Assembly (NCBI GenBank): GCA_963920525.1
Contig: OY986437.1
Span: 96,349,175 to 96,413,174 of the forward strand
Reading direction: 5' to 3'
DNA: 64,000 nucleotides
Source of the DNA: Dichetophora obliterata
Taxonomy: Eukaryota; Arthropoda; Insecta; Diptera; Sciomyzidae
The notes beneath the pieces were generated by a model, which had not been told where the DNA came from, searched no databases, and was given only the letters and a program-made list of their open reading frames with translations. Positions within the stretch are counted from its first letter, which is position 1. Every line of letters begins with the position of its first letter. Position numbers and translations under genes: made by a program. Shown one piece after another: positions 47,540 through 59,420 of this stretch.

Positions 47540-50460
47540 GCCTGTCAATTATATTTATACTGCCACGCTTACTGCATAGGGGGTATATTACCTTTGTCAG
47601 TCCGATAAGGAGGCGTGGCAGTAATAGAAAAGTATATATATTCTTCACAAAAGTATATACAGTGTATATCGATACTATACACTATAACCAGCACCACCTC
47701 CTGTCCGTCTTTCCATATATGAACACGATAACAGCCATAATTTAAAAGCTATAATTCAATATATCTCTGGCGATTTAAGTATAAGTATAAAATCTTAAGT
47801 ATAAAAATCATGTTTCGATAAATCTTGCTTGAAAGTTTTCAACCGCCATTCAAGTTATATGAAAGGGAGTTTCGTTTGTGGTCCATTTGTGTGGTTACAA
47901 TGATATATGCTTAAAACACAGCTACATAAATAACTCAGATCTGCCTTAAGCCGACTTAAGATGTTATTATAAGAAACTATAGATATTAACGTAACGAAAT
48001 TCAATATATAAGCTTTTTATTCAAATATATAGATTAAGTTCGAAAATTAGCCAAATTGTATGAAAACACGCCTAAGTCCAATGCAAAGACATTTACTAAA
48101 ACGATACAAATTTATATAAATTCACCAAAAATGTATCTTATCACTTCAATTTTTGCACATAAGCTTTTTCAGCCGTAGATAATTCCTTACTAGTTTTTTT
48201 TTCTAAACTCTCCCATTCCGATCAGATTCCTCGTTTTATGCTATTCACATTGTGAAATTTTCGAGTTTTGCATATAGTTTTTAATTCCTTTTTTTCCAGT
48301 AATGCCTTATTTCATTTCCTTGATTTTTGTACAACAATGCTTAAAAGCTAATAAATAAACTAAGGAATCGCTTGAGAAAGTTAAAGAATTGCTTCCGATT
48401 TTTCAAGCTGTTTTGTTGATATTTGATTTTATTTGTCTCTAATTGCTTTCCGTAGTGAACACTAAAAAGCATAGTTTTGTGCTTTATCGTTCTACGACTC
48501 TATTGCTAGAGTCTAAATATTTAGGGAATCATCATAACATAAAATAAGGATTATTTTGAGGAACTGTCCCGAACAACTTTTTTCCTAGGAATCATAAGAC
48601 GCCTTAATATATATACATAAATTTTTTACATAAAGATAGATGGGCGAAAAATGTAGGCTTGGCAATATTTATATATAATGAACGCCATGTGGTCCCATTG
48701 CACCTATGATACACACCAAGTTTCACTATCAAAATGTGTACAACTCAGAAGTTATAATGATTTCTGAAAAGAGGGCGTAAAGTGCTACACGCCAATTTTT
48801 GTAAAGTTTCCGACATTACCCATATGCACTATATTACTAAATTTAAGTCTTCTGCGGTAAAATCCGTCTAATATATGGCATTTTTCTGATTTGTGGGAGG
48901 TAAAAGTGGGCGTTATATCATTTATATATATATATATATATAAGGGCGGGTCGATTTGTAGGGAGTGAAAAATTCACCAATTTCCCTATGATTTCCGTAT
49001 TCTATGGGTTATTCCATGAAAATTTGCCCAAGGAAGTATACCTCTATCGTTAAAATCGAGTCCCCTACTTTTTGTTGGTAAAAAGTTCAAAAGTTACGGG
49101 CATTTTTGTCCAAATATTGGACCATTTTTCCATTTTTTTCATGATTTTGTCCAAGAATATTACTTTCATGGCCATTTTTTTGACTCAATCCATTATTTAA
49201 TTCAATTTACAATTCAAAACGAAGAGTTTAAGCCCAAATTTATCGAATTCGGTTGATTAATTCATGCGATATTGCTAAAACAAAATAAAACATAAAACCA
49301 ACTTTTTTATTTTTTTTCCCTTTGTGTGCACCCTGTGAAAAATATGCCAATAATGTAATGCGCAAATCAGTCCAGTCGTAACGTAAGGTTCGTAAGCTTC
49401 GTAAGTCAAAAAAATTGAGCCAAATAAATGGCCATGAAAGTAATATTCTTGGACAAAATCATGAAAAAAATGGAAAAATGCTCCAAAATTTGGACAAAAA
49501 TGCCCGTAACTTTTGAACCGTTGGACCAATGTTGGAGATTTTTTTTTGTAAATTGATCAAAATGAGCTCACCTTTCCAACGCGCCTACTGGCGATTAAAC
49601 CCGATCGATAGTTTTTGAGTTATGGATGTGAACGTGTAGGTAATATTTCATACGAACGTCAATTTGGGAAAAAATCTACCAACAAAAAGTAGGGGACTCG
49701 ATTTTAACGATAGAGATATGGTTCCTTTAGCAAATTTTCATGGAATAACCCATAAAATACGGAAATCATAAGGAAATTGTCGAAAAATAAATCGACCCGC
49801 CCTAATATATATATATATAGAGACATCCACTTTTGCCAATAGCACCTACATACCAATTTTCACTATAAAAACGTGAACATCTTAGGAATTAAAATGATTT
49901 CTGAAAAGTATTAACACTATATCTGCGCCCATGCCCATTTTTTAAAGTTGTCGAGGGTAAACATGAGAACAAAATTACTTATTTTTAGTATTATGTGATC
50001 AAAATCGTCTGATATATAGAATTTGTATTGATTTGTGGGCGTGGAAACATTTAAATATATAGTGACCGCCACTTGGTGCACCTACAAGTTTCACTATAAA
50101 AACGTGTAAAACTCTTTAATTGGCTTGGTTAAGAAAAAGTGGGTGAATAAATAGTGTGGCCACGTCCATTTTTGTATAGTTGCCGAAAGTAACCCTATGA
50201 CCAAAATTACTGTCTAAATTTAAGTCTTTTACAAGTAAAACCGTCCGATATATAGCATTTTTATGGTTTGTGTATGATAGCGCAAATTTGGATTGTATGG
50301 GAGATGACATGCTCCCTTGTCTTATCAACGCCAAGCTTCACAGGAAAATTTTCAAGATGTTTCTTCAGATTCCCTTAAAATTTCAAAAATATCGGTTTCG
50401 TGGTTTTGGAGTCTATACGTGATATACACAAATACCCACATGCATACATCCATTTTTATA
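47540..50460 (+). repeat. Degenerate tandem repeat, unit about 240-260 bp
   Basis: Three diverged units are visible, at about 48660-48930, 49815-50060 and 50060-50290. The shared order is CACCTA...CAAGTTTCACTATAAAAACGTG, ATTTCTGAAAAG, GCCCATTTTT..AAAGTTG, ATGACCAAAATTACT, AAAATCGTC.GATATATAG, GATTTGTGGGCGTGG. TATATA joints separate the units. A foldback element sits in one joint. The 47555-47650 part (GGAGGCGTGGCAGTAATAG) starts a related block. The family is unknown and looks like part of an older large element. Confidence 0.7.
48943..49803. mobile_element. Foldback element, copy 1
   Basis: The ends are AGGGCGGGTCGATTT and its inverse. The arms share TTCCCTATGATTTCCGTATT, ATTCCATGAAAATTTGC, AAAATCGAGTCCCCTACTTT and AAGTTACGGGCATTT. 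The left arm lacks about 150 bp that the right arm keeps (the GAACGTGTAGG to CGCCTACTGG part). The loop is about 49290-49400. It is inserted in a TATATA tract, which hides the duplication. No protein is encoded. Confidence 0.88.
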
Positions 50461-50546
50461 TGCAGGGTGTCCGGTCATTAACGAAGGTGAAAGAGGAGGT
50501 CGAGTTCAGCAAGAAATCGTATGGGACCGGGCATCTATTTTCGCAC

Positions 50547-50921
50547 CCTAAAGCATAGTACACTGTTCAGTTTCATATGAAATTCCACTCAAATCTCTAT
50601 ACAAAATATGACAGCTACGAAACAAGCGTGGAAATTTTCACAACATTTTCGTCAGAGCAGTACTCTGTTTCGCAGCCTGAAATTATCACAACATGTTTCT
50701 GAGCAACATTTTTTCACGACAATTTAATTGTACTGCCTATTTATTTTGAAGTGAAAATAGAGAGATTGTATGAAATCTCCCAACATATTCTCTGAATCTC
50801 TCTGAGAAACGTTGCCATAGGAGTTCCTCGCAACAAACTTTGAGTCAGAAATTTTACGCAACAAATAAATATATGTTGCCACCGAAATTTCACGCAAACG
50901 AACAGAGTACTAGGCTTTAGG
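50547..50921. mobile_element. MITE with CCTAAAGC.TAGTAC ends
   Basis: CCTAAAGCATAGTACACTGT at 50547 faces the inverse of CCTAAAGCCTAGTACTCTGT, ending at about 50921. The similarity extends inward through TTC.GTTT and GAAATT. Length is about 375 bp. The core has CATGTTTCTGAG and TCTCTGAGAAAC words. It is non-coding. Confidence 0.72.
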
Positions 50922-51639
50922 AGTAAAGGGGTTAGGAGTTATGCAATTTCCTCTGAACTTTGCGTAATTAATCAATATTTTTTTTTTAGCTTCAAATTTG
51001 TGATTTATTTCATTTTCTTTCCAATGAAATCAAAATCATAACCGGAATCGGCTGGTAAAACAAAAGGTGTTATTAAAAGCGCTTATCCATAGAATTTTAA
51101 ATTTTTTAACTTTATAGTGGCTACCGGAACACAGACAATATTTTCCAATTTGTCGCCTCATTTGGAAATAATCAAGGCCCAGAGAGCACAAACAAATCAA
51201 AACAGCTATGCAGAATAAAAATACCTTATAAATATGATACGACCAGGGTTGCTAACTCATATCATTTGGCCCAAAGACTACGGTTTAGAAGGGTAGATCT
51301 CCGGATTCTGAGCCTCACAGGTTTTCTCCACCTTTCGTTATTTAAGATTTTAATTTAATAACCAAAATTATTAAATTACAATTACATATATAAACATTTT
51401 ATATAAAAAGGTTTTTTTAAAATTGAAAAATTTTTATTAATGACGAGGTTGAAGTTTGTAAAAGATGCTTAGTTCATTTAAAGTAATTTTTTAATTTTGA
51501 GAAAAGCTCTATGGAAATTCTATGTTATTTAAATATTGCGAAACACGAACTCACACTCTAACGTGTATTAGATGTTTTGAAAATAATTAAAAATTATAAA
51601 TGTTAAATTAGATGTTTACGAACTTTTTCTTTATGGGCA

Positions 51640-51969
51640 TTCAACTCGAACTTCAGCATTATGGGAAGCCATTTCATCAGTAGCTGATATTTGTATAGCA
51701 GTTTTAAAAACCAATCCAAGATTATAAATTATACAACTTGGTACGAAATTTTTAGCAACGCATTTGTTGAACGGGTGTTCTCCATAATGGAGTCTGTATG
51801 GAGAGACGACAGAAACAAAATGAGATTACGTTTGCTTTAAGAATATCAATGCGTACGAATAAATTTTAATGTTGATTGCCAGCAGTTTCTTTTTTATCTG
51901 CAACAAGAACTTGTTAAAAGTTCAAAATCTCAACTTAAATATAGTTTTGAAAAATGTGATATTAAATAA
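51640..51969 (+). pseudogene. hAT transposase C-terminus (dimerisation region)
   Basis: The frame reads TTWYEIFSNAFVERVFSIM (about 51733-51789) and SVWRDDRNKMRLRLL, then a TAA at 51838-51840. It continues in the same phase with VRINFNVDCQQFLFYLQQEL and KSQLKYSF to a TAA at 51967-51969. SNA..ERVFS...........RN.M is the hAT C-terminal dimerisation signature, and the N...DC.EF tail also fits. The catalytic DDE core is missing upstream. One internal stop and 5' truncation make it inactive. Confidence 0.87.
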
Positions 51970-51975
51970 GTTTTA

Positions 51976-52239
51976 CAGCCCTATTCTGGCAAATTAACAA
52001 ATTGTTAACCAGTATTTTGATTATTTCTATGTGTTTTTTGTTTTCAATTCAAACTTTAAAGCTCAAAAAACAAAATTTTTTAATGAAATTGTCAATAACT
52101 GAAAAGCAGTTGACAATTTTTATCAAAATTTTTTATTTTTGATCTTCAAATTTCGTTTTGAAATAAAAAAATTACAACAAACACATAGAAATATACAAAA
52201 TACTGGTTAAAAATTTGTTAATTTGCCAGAATAGGGCTG
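51976..52239. mobile_element. Snapback MITE, 264 bp
   Basis: CAGCCCTATTCTGGCAAATT and its exact inverse form the ends. The arms stay alike for about 65 bp (ACCAGTATTTTG, TTTCTATGTGTTT). TTA lies on both flanks, compatible with a TA-type target. It inserted six bases after the hAT stop codon. Confidence 0.88.
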
Positions 52240-52838
52240 TTAGTCATGTTTTTAAAAATATTGTAATAAAATATAAACTGTTATGCACTTTTTGCTAAAA
52301 CACTAAAATATTTTTTTTCATTTATGTATATTAACTAGTCACTACGTTCATAAACTATAAGACAATGTATGTACTTTAAGAAACCGCACTGTAGCATGTT
52401 GGATATTGCAGGCGCGAATCCACGGGGGTTAATGGGGGAAATTCCCCCCCAAGATCTCAAATTTCTTTAAGAAATAATTTTAGTATACATATTTTTCTAA
52501 GATAAACAAAAATCAAATAGGACGTTATAGGTTTAATCTAGCCATGCGCAATCACTTTAATAATTTCTAGTTGTGTTCTTAGCTTGCTGACATGATATGG
52601 CGCTGCCTTCGTGACGTTGAATAATCATTCTCCCTTTACCTTTCTTTTCCGAACATAAAAACATATTGATTTTTCGTCCAACTGAGCAAAAAGATATGAA
52701 TTCTGTAACAAGTCTTCTATTATAAATTGCATAAATTAAGCTAATTAAGTATGTACAGAAGGCCGGAGCGATTTTATATGGAAAAAGGAGGCTTGTACTG
52801 AACTGGTTCAATGGGGATCGAAAGATATAATGCCATAC

Positions 52839-53816
52839 TAGGGCGGGTCGATTTATTTTTCGACAATTTCCCTATGATTTCCGTATTCTATGGGTTATTC
52901 CATGAAAATTTGCCAAAGGAACCATACCTCTATCGTTAAAATCGAGTCCCCTACTTTTTGTTGGTAGATTTTTTCCCAAATTGACGTTCTTATGAAATAT
53001 TACCTACACGTTCACATCCATAACTCAAAAACTATCGATCGGGTTTAATCGCCAGTAGGCGCGTTGAAAAGGTGAGCTCATTTTGATTATTTTGCAAAAA
53101 AAAACTCCAACATTGGTCCAACGGTTCAAAAGTTACGGGCATTTTTTTCCAAATTTTGGATCATTTTTCCATTTTTTTCATGATTTTGTCCAAGAATAAT
53201 ACTTTCATGGCCATTTTTTTGGCTCAATCCATTATTTAATTCAATTTACAATTCAAAACGAAGAGTTTAAGCCCAAATTTATCGAATTCGGTTGATTAAT
53301 TCATGCGATATTGCTAAAACAAAATAGCAAAATAATAAATCGCATGAATTAATCAACCGAATTCGATAAATTTGGGCTTAAACTTTTCGTTTTGAATTGT
53401 AAATTGAATTAAATAATGGATTGAGCCAAAAAAATGGCCATGAAAGTAATATTCTTGGACAAAATCATGAAAAAAATGGAAAAATGGTCCAAAATTTGGA
53501 CAAATTGCCCGTAACTTTTGAACCGTTGGACCAATGTTGGAGATTTGTTTTTGTAAATTGAATGAGCTCACTTTTCCAACGCGCCTACTGGCGATTAAAC
53601 CCGATCGATAGTTTTTGAGTTATGGATGTGAACGTGTAGGTAATATTTCATACGAACGTCAATTTGGGAAAAAATCTACCAACAAAAAGTAGGGGACTCG
53701 ATTTTAACGATAGAGGTATGGTTCCTTCGGCAAATTTTCATGGAATAACCCATAGAATACGGAAATCATAGAGAAATTGGTGAATTTTTTCACTCCCTAC
53801 AAATCGACCCGCCCTA
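52839..53816. mobile_element. Foldback element, copy 2 (near-perfect long palindrome)
   Basis: The ends are TAGGGCGGGTCGATTT and its inverse. A 9-bp duplication ATGCCATAC (10 bp if AATGCCATAC) flanks it, at 52830-52838 and 53817-53825. Arms of about 480 bp meet near 53325-53340 with almost no loop. The target size of 9-10 bp fits foldback/Mutator-like elements rather than hAT or Tc1. Same family as 48943-49803. It has no protein. Confidence 0.92.
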
Positions 53817-53825
53817 ATGCCATAC

Positions 53826-55240
53826 ATTAACGCAGCAAAATTTTGCGTTAATAGAGCAAAACACAGGATATTTTTTAAACGATTTTTAAAAAAATTTTTA
53901 ATGAATGGAAAAGAAAAGCATCAGTGTAATGCGTAATAGAATCAGATGTATAGTAGAAACTTTCATCAAGATTTTTTTCCATTATCCAACTGCGAAAGAT
54001 AATTTAAAATGACATATTTTTGAAAATTAATTTTATCGAAATAATAATAAGAATAGTCAATAATATAACGTGAGAAATCATCTATACAAAATTTGGTTTC
54101 GATATGTCAACATTTTCCTAATTCAAAATGTCCTTTAACATCATGTCGTTTAATTTGATTAAATATTGTAGTCAATTTCAATAGATTTATGATCGCTTAT
54201 TCCGACTATCAACCGAATTTATCTCTATTCGTGTTGAGATTTATAATATTGAATTAAAAAGTCGAGTTTTTTGGCAAATTTGAATAATTGTTACAAAAGT
54301 TGGATTATGGTAAAATCCTCATACTTCAAAATGAAATTTTATAAATTTGCTATTTTAATTTATTAAATAAAGATTTTCCTATCCTTTTCAAAATATTTGA
54401 TCTCTCTTTTCACTGATATTTTTGAAATTTTAGATAAATTCTTATTTGATTTTCAGGTAAACATCAAGACATCAGATGATTTGGCTCATATTTTAAAAGA
54501 TATAACGATTTTGAATACTTATGAATAAATATCTGTCACTTAAGCTAATAAACTTTGCAATATAATTCTTCTGTACAATTCATGTCATCTTTGAGGACAT
54601 TTTAAGGCAAAAAGATGTGATCAGAAAAGGACGACATTTTGTGTGCTCCGTTTCACCTTTGTACTAATTTCAGATAATAAAGATTTATCATAAAATTTTT
54701 TTAAAAAATCTCCTGTTTTTAAGGAAATACTGGAAAGACAGATGTAATCTGATCGAAACAAAAACTATAGTTTACATGTATGTTACAATATCCTTTGAAT
54801 GACCCCTAAGCCAAATCTATACTATGCACTTTTGAAATTCGCTTTAGCTTAATGTTCAGCAACCATAAGCATATCTTACATCAATTTAATGCCATCGGCT
54901 AAGGGCTATTGGAAAGACAGAAAATAAAAAGCGCACAGAGAGTAACGTCACAAATGTTAACATACCTATTTTGTTTTCACGTATTTGCAACTGATAAAAA
55001 AAAAGTTCTGCGTTTTCTTTCTGAGGAAAAGTATAATTTTTTTATTTTGAGATTTATTAGTCGAACAATTTTCAAAAAATGGAAACTAGAGATTTTCACT
55101 ATGAATGGAATAACACACTGTAAAATTTATGGTATGATAAAAAACAAAACCTTCATTTTAAGTTTTAAAATAATTACATGTGTGAATTTATGTAACAAAT
55201 ATTAAAAAATATTTAAAGTTTTTTCTAAATGACCTTATTA
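53826..55240. other. Non-coding interior of the hAT-type element
   Basis: No transposase motif was found. A 98-codon open frame at 54909-55205 has no recognisable domain and AT-driven composition. I do not call it a gene. Confidence 0.4.
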
Positions 55241-55244
55241 TTTT

Positions 55245-56060
55245 TTTTTGTGTTGATTTTATGTATTTTAAATACAAATTCTAAATGTTTGATAGTTAAA
55301 ATCATACTTGATTTTAAATACAAATTCTAGTTGTTTGATAGTTTAAAATCGTTTATTGAGCTTTAGGTCAAAGTTAGAACAATTAATTGTTCTAACGAAT
55401 CTTTCCAAAGAAACAACAACAACAACAACAACGTTTTTCCAATATGAAAAGAAAAAATCACTAGCTGATTTTATTGCAATTTCGGCCCTTCTAAAGACTT
55501 CATCAGAAATCTTTGTGATACCCGTGCGCGCACTAGCTTGCACTCATATAAAATCAACATAATAAATAACAAGGTCATTTAAAAAAAACTTTAATCAAAT
55601 GGTAGAGCACGACCAAACAGAAACAAGCTGAAAATATATCAGCAAAAATCTAAAAACAACTTCAGTAACCATGCTTTGTTAGTGGAAGACTTCCAGCAGA
55701 CTGTTGGACTCCATAATAATAACATAAGCATAAAGACTAAAGTAAAGCCAAAATACAACAACAAATGTGAGAATATGAAATGGGAGAAAAACTGAAAAAT
55801 TGACACTTAAAATCTCATCGCCTCTGTGGTTTCTCTGCCTTTAGCAGGTCCAAAATTGCAACAAAATTAGATAGAGATTTTTTCCTTTTCATATTAAAAA
55901 AACGTTGTTGTTTTTGTTGTTGTTGTTTCTTTGTAAATATTCGTTAGAACAATCAATTGTTCTAACCTTGACCTAAAGCTCAATAAAAGATTTTAAACTA
56001 TCAAACAACTAGAATTTGTATTTAAAATCAAGTATGATTTTAACTATCAAACATTTACAG
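55245..56060. mobile_element. Inverted-repeat element with (AAC)n arms
   Basis: The left arm (about 55265-55465) and right arm (about 55870-56055) are inverted copies. The shared order is TAAATACAAATTCTA..TGTTTGATAGTT, ATTGAGCTTTAGGTCAA, the palindrome GTTAGAACAATTAATTGTTC, CAAAGAAACAACAACAACAA and AATATGAAAAG. The loop of about 400 bp is non-coding. The right-hand sequence 57520-57565 also resembles the outer left edge (GTTGATTTTAT...), so the outer limits may be wider. Confidence 0.8.
55419..55433 (+). repeat. (AAC)n microsatellite in a foldback arm
   Basis: ACAACAACAACAACAAC. The inverse (GTTGTT runs) is at about 55909-55930 in the other arm. Confidence 0.9.
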
Positions 56061-57679
56061 CGAATAACGAATAACGAGCTGCACACTTTCTCTTCAAATC
56101 GGTTTTACTTAAAATTGACTACTTTTTAAAAGCTCCATACTTTTTCTTTGCTACCAAACATAAGTCAAACATTATTTAGCTAAAATAGGGATATTTTAAA
56201 AACATACCAAAGAAACTGCCAATTTTGACAGAGTTACAAATAATTTTAACCGCTTTTCAAAAAGAAAATATTTGAGACAAGCAAGAAATGGAGCAAAAAA
56301 TGATTAAGATGCAAAAAAAAGGGAATATACTCATTTTCATAATTTTACAATAAAACACACACAATACACAAATTTTAATTTATTATGAATTTCAGCGCGA
56401 GAGTTTTAACAATTGAAGTGAAGAGCACAAAGCAGTCCTCAGGAAAGTGTGCCTTGATAAAAAAACAATAAGTCAGAAGGACAAAACGTGGAGCGAAGCT
56501 TCTGGCCTGTTGGGCAAATAGAGATGTGCGCCCGCATGCGTCCAAAATATAAAGCGCTGTTTCCTTATCGAACCTACAAGAGCTTATATTTATATTTTTG
56601 GAAAATGACGTCAAGGGTTGACCATTGCGACAGCCAGAAAACGGTGCAATTCTGGAATATATCAGTAAAGAATCCTTTATGTCCTTATTATGCTAGGCAA
56701 ACATGTTTGGTGAATTGACTTTATTATTAGTGTTTTACGAATAAAATGATAAATAAACTTCTTCTCCTGCTCATTTCTTCGCTCTGACGCCAAACATTTT
56801 TGAAACAGTAAACAAGCCAATATTTTCATTTTATAACTGAAAACGCAACTCTTTAACAAACATTGCATAACCACGAAACTAATATTTGATCAGAGAAGAA
56901 AATTAACAAAATTAAATTGAGACATGAGTGGATGAAGGTCGCTAAATTCTAAATTCTTATTTCGAGAAAATTGAGATCAAACTTTCGCATTTGTACTGAT
57001 CTCTATACTAAATCAAACTTTGTGAAGAAGTTTTTTTCTAAAATAGCCACACACATGGTTGTTGTAAGGTTTAAAATTGTTTGTATGTACATTACATCTT
57101 CATCTATGCATAGAACAGCGAAAATCCGAAAATGCGACATATCACCTTCATCCACTTATGTCTTCAAATAGCAAATATGTTTGCCTAGCAAAACCAAGGC
57201 ATAACTGGCTCGCGCAAAACCTTATCAACTGCTTTCTGTGGAAGAACCTGTGCAATTTTATGAACTCACTTGTTCCCGATACGTTTTTGGTTTTCTTATA
57301 GCAGGATAGTCTGTCAGGATTTCTCTGTTCGTAAATAAACGTTCATCGTCCATGTAGTAGAAAGTTGTCAATTTTAATATAAAATACATGGAAAAGCTGT
57401 GTATTTTCTGAGCTGGCTATTTTTTAAATTTAAAACTGACTTTAAGTTTTTATTGGTACCGTTTTTGCTTAATGTTCAACATTTTCGAAAATGTTGTACA
57501 TTAAAATCTCTTTTTGGTAAGGCTGTTAGAATTTGTATTTAAATCATATAAAATCAACATAATTAAAAAATATTATTTTACTTCAAATAAAGAATGCAAA
57601 CAATGTATTTAAAAAAAAAATGCAAAAGATATTTTCACAAATTTTTTACCCTCAAAATTTCTCTCTGGATCCGCCACTG
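56061..57679. other. Non-coding right part of the hAT-type element
   Basis: No motif-bearing open frame. A perfect palindrome CAACATTTTCGAAAATGTTG is at 57478-57497, with AATGT/ACATT outside it. The hAT end is at 57664-57679. Confidence 0.5.
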
Positions 57680-58131
57680 GGATATTGAACCTCTGACTGT
57701 TATACTGACAAAATTTGTGCTTAAATATGTTCTCTTTTAACTGACTTTATCGGATGTTATACTCACTTGGCTCTCTTCATAAACCGTTATTAATATCTTT
57801 AACACATAGAAATAAAAGATAAGGAAGTGGTGTTATACTCACACACACTATACGTGTGTAGAAGGAATTTTCGTCGCTGAGGAAGAGAGATAGAGCGTCG
57901 TTATTTGACATAAGCCCTTCCCGAGCAAAAAAAAAATATATTTTTGAGGAAGAGCATCTGTCAAAACACAAGTTCTGCTTCATGAGCGCATTCATTATTT
58001 AGGGTGGCAAGGGCCTTAATTTTTTTTTCATATTGGTAAAGCTTTAATAGTTATTTATTTGTTTACATTTTCTTTGAAAACTTGACATGAAATTAAAGTG
58101 GATTAGCGACCTAAGGTTACAAGCTATAACT

Positions 58132-58610
58132 ACCTTACACGGTCAATCATTTGACGTCCAGCATGTGTGCGTGTGGATTAATGCTAGCCCTTACACTCAC
58201 CATTATATCGTCAAATTTGCATTCTGCATTATCTTTTATTGAACTCGGACGTGCGCTGAGTTAAACGGACGATTGTATCGCACATATTGCATGATATTAG
58301 AAAGCGTAAAATTAAAAGGAAAAGAGTCAATGAACTTTGCCAAAAAGTGTTTTTCCTCTTAAATTTATTATTTAGAGCTCTTATTCTTCCTGCAGTCATG
58401 TTTACTGTACGACAAAAGCAAACGAAATGACGAAAGATTGATCGATCAAGACCTTACACACATCCAGCCGCTTGACCAGCATTGCAAAATATCTAAAAAT
58501 TAAGATTTTGATCAATCAAGCCATCAACGTGTCTGTGTAACGCATACAAACAAATATTTACTAACACATATACCCGATTGACGACCGTCAAATGATTGAC
58601 CGTGTAAGGT
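58132..58610. mobile_element. MITE with CCTTACACGGTCAATC ends
   Basis: ACCTTACACGGTCAATCATT at 58132 faces its exact inverse ending 58610, and the match runs at least 25 bases to TTTGACG. Length 479 bp. No clear target duplication. It lies within the Tc3-like element. No protein is encoded. Confidence 0.85.
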
Positions 58611-58904
58611 GCGCATAAGAATCGTTTATTTAGTATTAGCAGCGAGCAATATTAAAAGAAGCGAGCAACAGTAATAAAAGCTGCACCCAACTTGCAGCTT
58701 GTGTTCCAACAAAAAGTGTGCAAACTAACGATTTGGTATGTGCTCAAGCGCTCCAAACAATTTTGCAGGCAAAAATTGAAACTTATGCCACGCCTCCTCA
58801 AGCGTCATAAGCATACACGGTTAGAGTTTTGACGGAATAATATGGACAGAGACTGGGCAAATGAGACAGAGCTTTTTTAATATGCTCCTTTGTACCTTCG
58901 TAAA

Positions 58905-59420
58905 TGGTTGTTAATTTTAACAGGCCATTTTTCTGATGAAAAGATGTTTAACTTGGACGGACTGGATGGCAATAGAGGATATTGGCGTTATTTAAGAAAA
59001 GAACCCCAATATTTTTGAAAGAAAATTTTTTTTGGAGGTTCTATTATGATTAAAACACAGCTTAAAACACTTTGGAACTACAAGTTGTTCCCACGAGAAT
59101 GAGCAGCGAGTTGTCAGCTGTTGAAAAGTAGTTTGCTGCCATATATGTTCACGCCAGCAAGAAAACACAAGAATGGCTTCAAATGAACAATGTTAACGTT
59201 TTGGATTGGCCAGCTTGTTCTTCTGACTTAAATCCAATTGAGAACATTTGGGGGATTCTCATCAGGCGAACATATGCTATTAAACGGAAGTTTTTAAGTG
59301 TTGCAGGATTAAAACAGCCATATTTGAAGAGTGGGAGGATCTCGACGCTCAATTTTTACAAAATTTAGCACACTCCATTCGAACCAGGATTTTTAAGGGT
59401 ACGAAATCAAATGGTGGAAT
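58905..59420 (+). pseudogene. Tc3-like DD34E transposase relic
   Basis: FSDEKMFNLDG.DGNRGYWR (first catalytic Asp at 58935-58937) is followed by a stop at about 59015 and FFGGSIMI in another phase. Where QDNA.IH is expected the reading has a TAG, then FAAIYVHASKKTQEWLQ, so the second Asp is lost. VNVLDWPACSSDLNPIENIW holds the Glu at 59240-59242. The last part (LAHSIRTRIF, about 59366-59395) is in a shifted phase. The N-terminal DNA-binding region was not seen. It is clearly inactive and belongs to the element 52340-59690. Confidence 0.85.

Larger units (their letters stand above)
52409..57679. mobile_element. Non-autonomous hAT-type element inside the Tc3-like arm
   Basis: A perfect 8-bp duplication GGATATTG flanks it (52401-52408 and 57680-57687). 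The ends are CAGGCGCGAATCCACGG and the inverse of CAGTGGCGGATCCAGAG, alike at CAG..GCG.ATCCA. It breaks the inverted arm of the Tc3-like element, and the unbroken arm at 59505-59690 proves it. At 5.3 kb it encodes no recognisable transposase. It contains a foldback element (52839-53816) and a second inverted-repeat unit (about 55245-56060). Confidence 0.9.

Noticed and set aside
54909..55205. 98-codon open frame as a transposase of the hAT-type element
   Set aside because: No DDE, zinc-finger or dimerisation motif; the length is reachable by chance in this composition.
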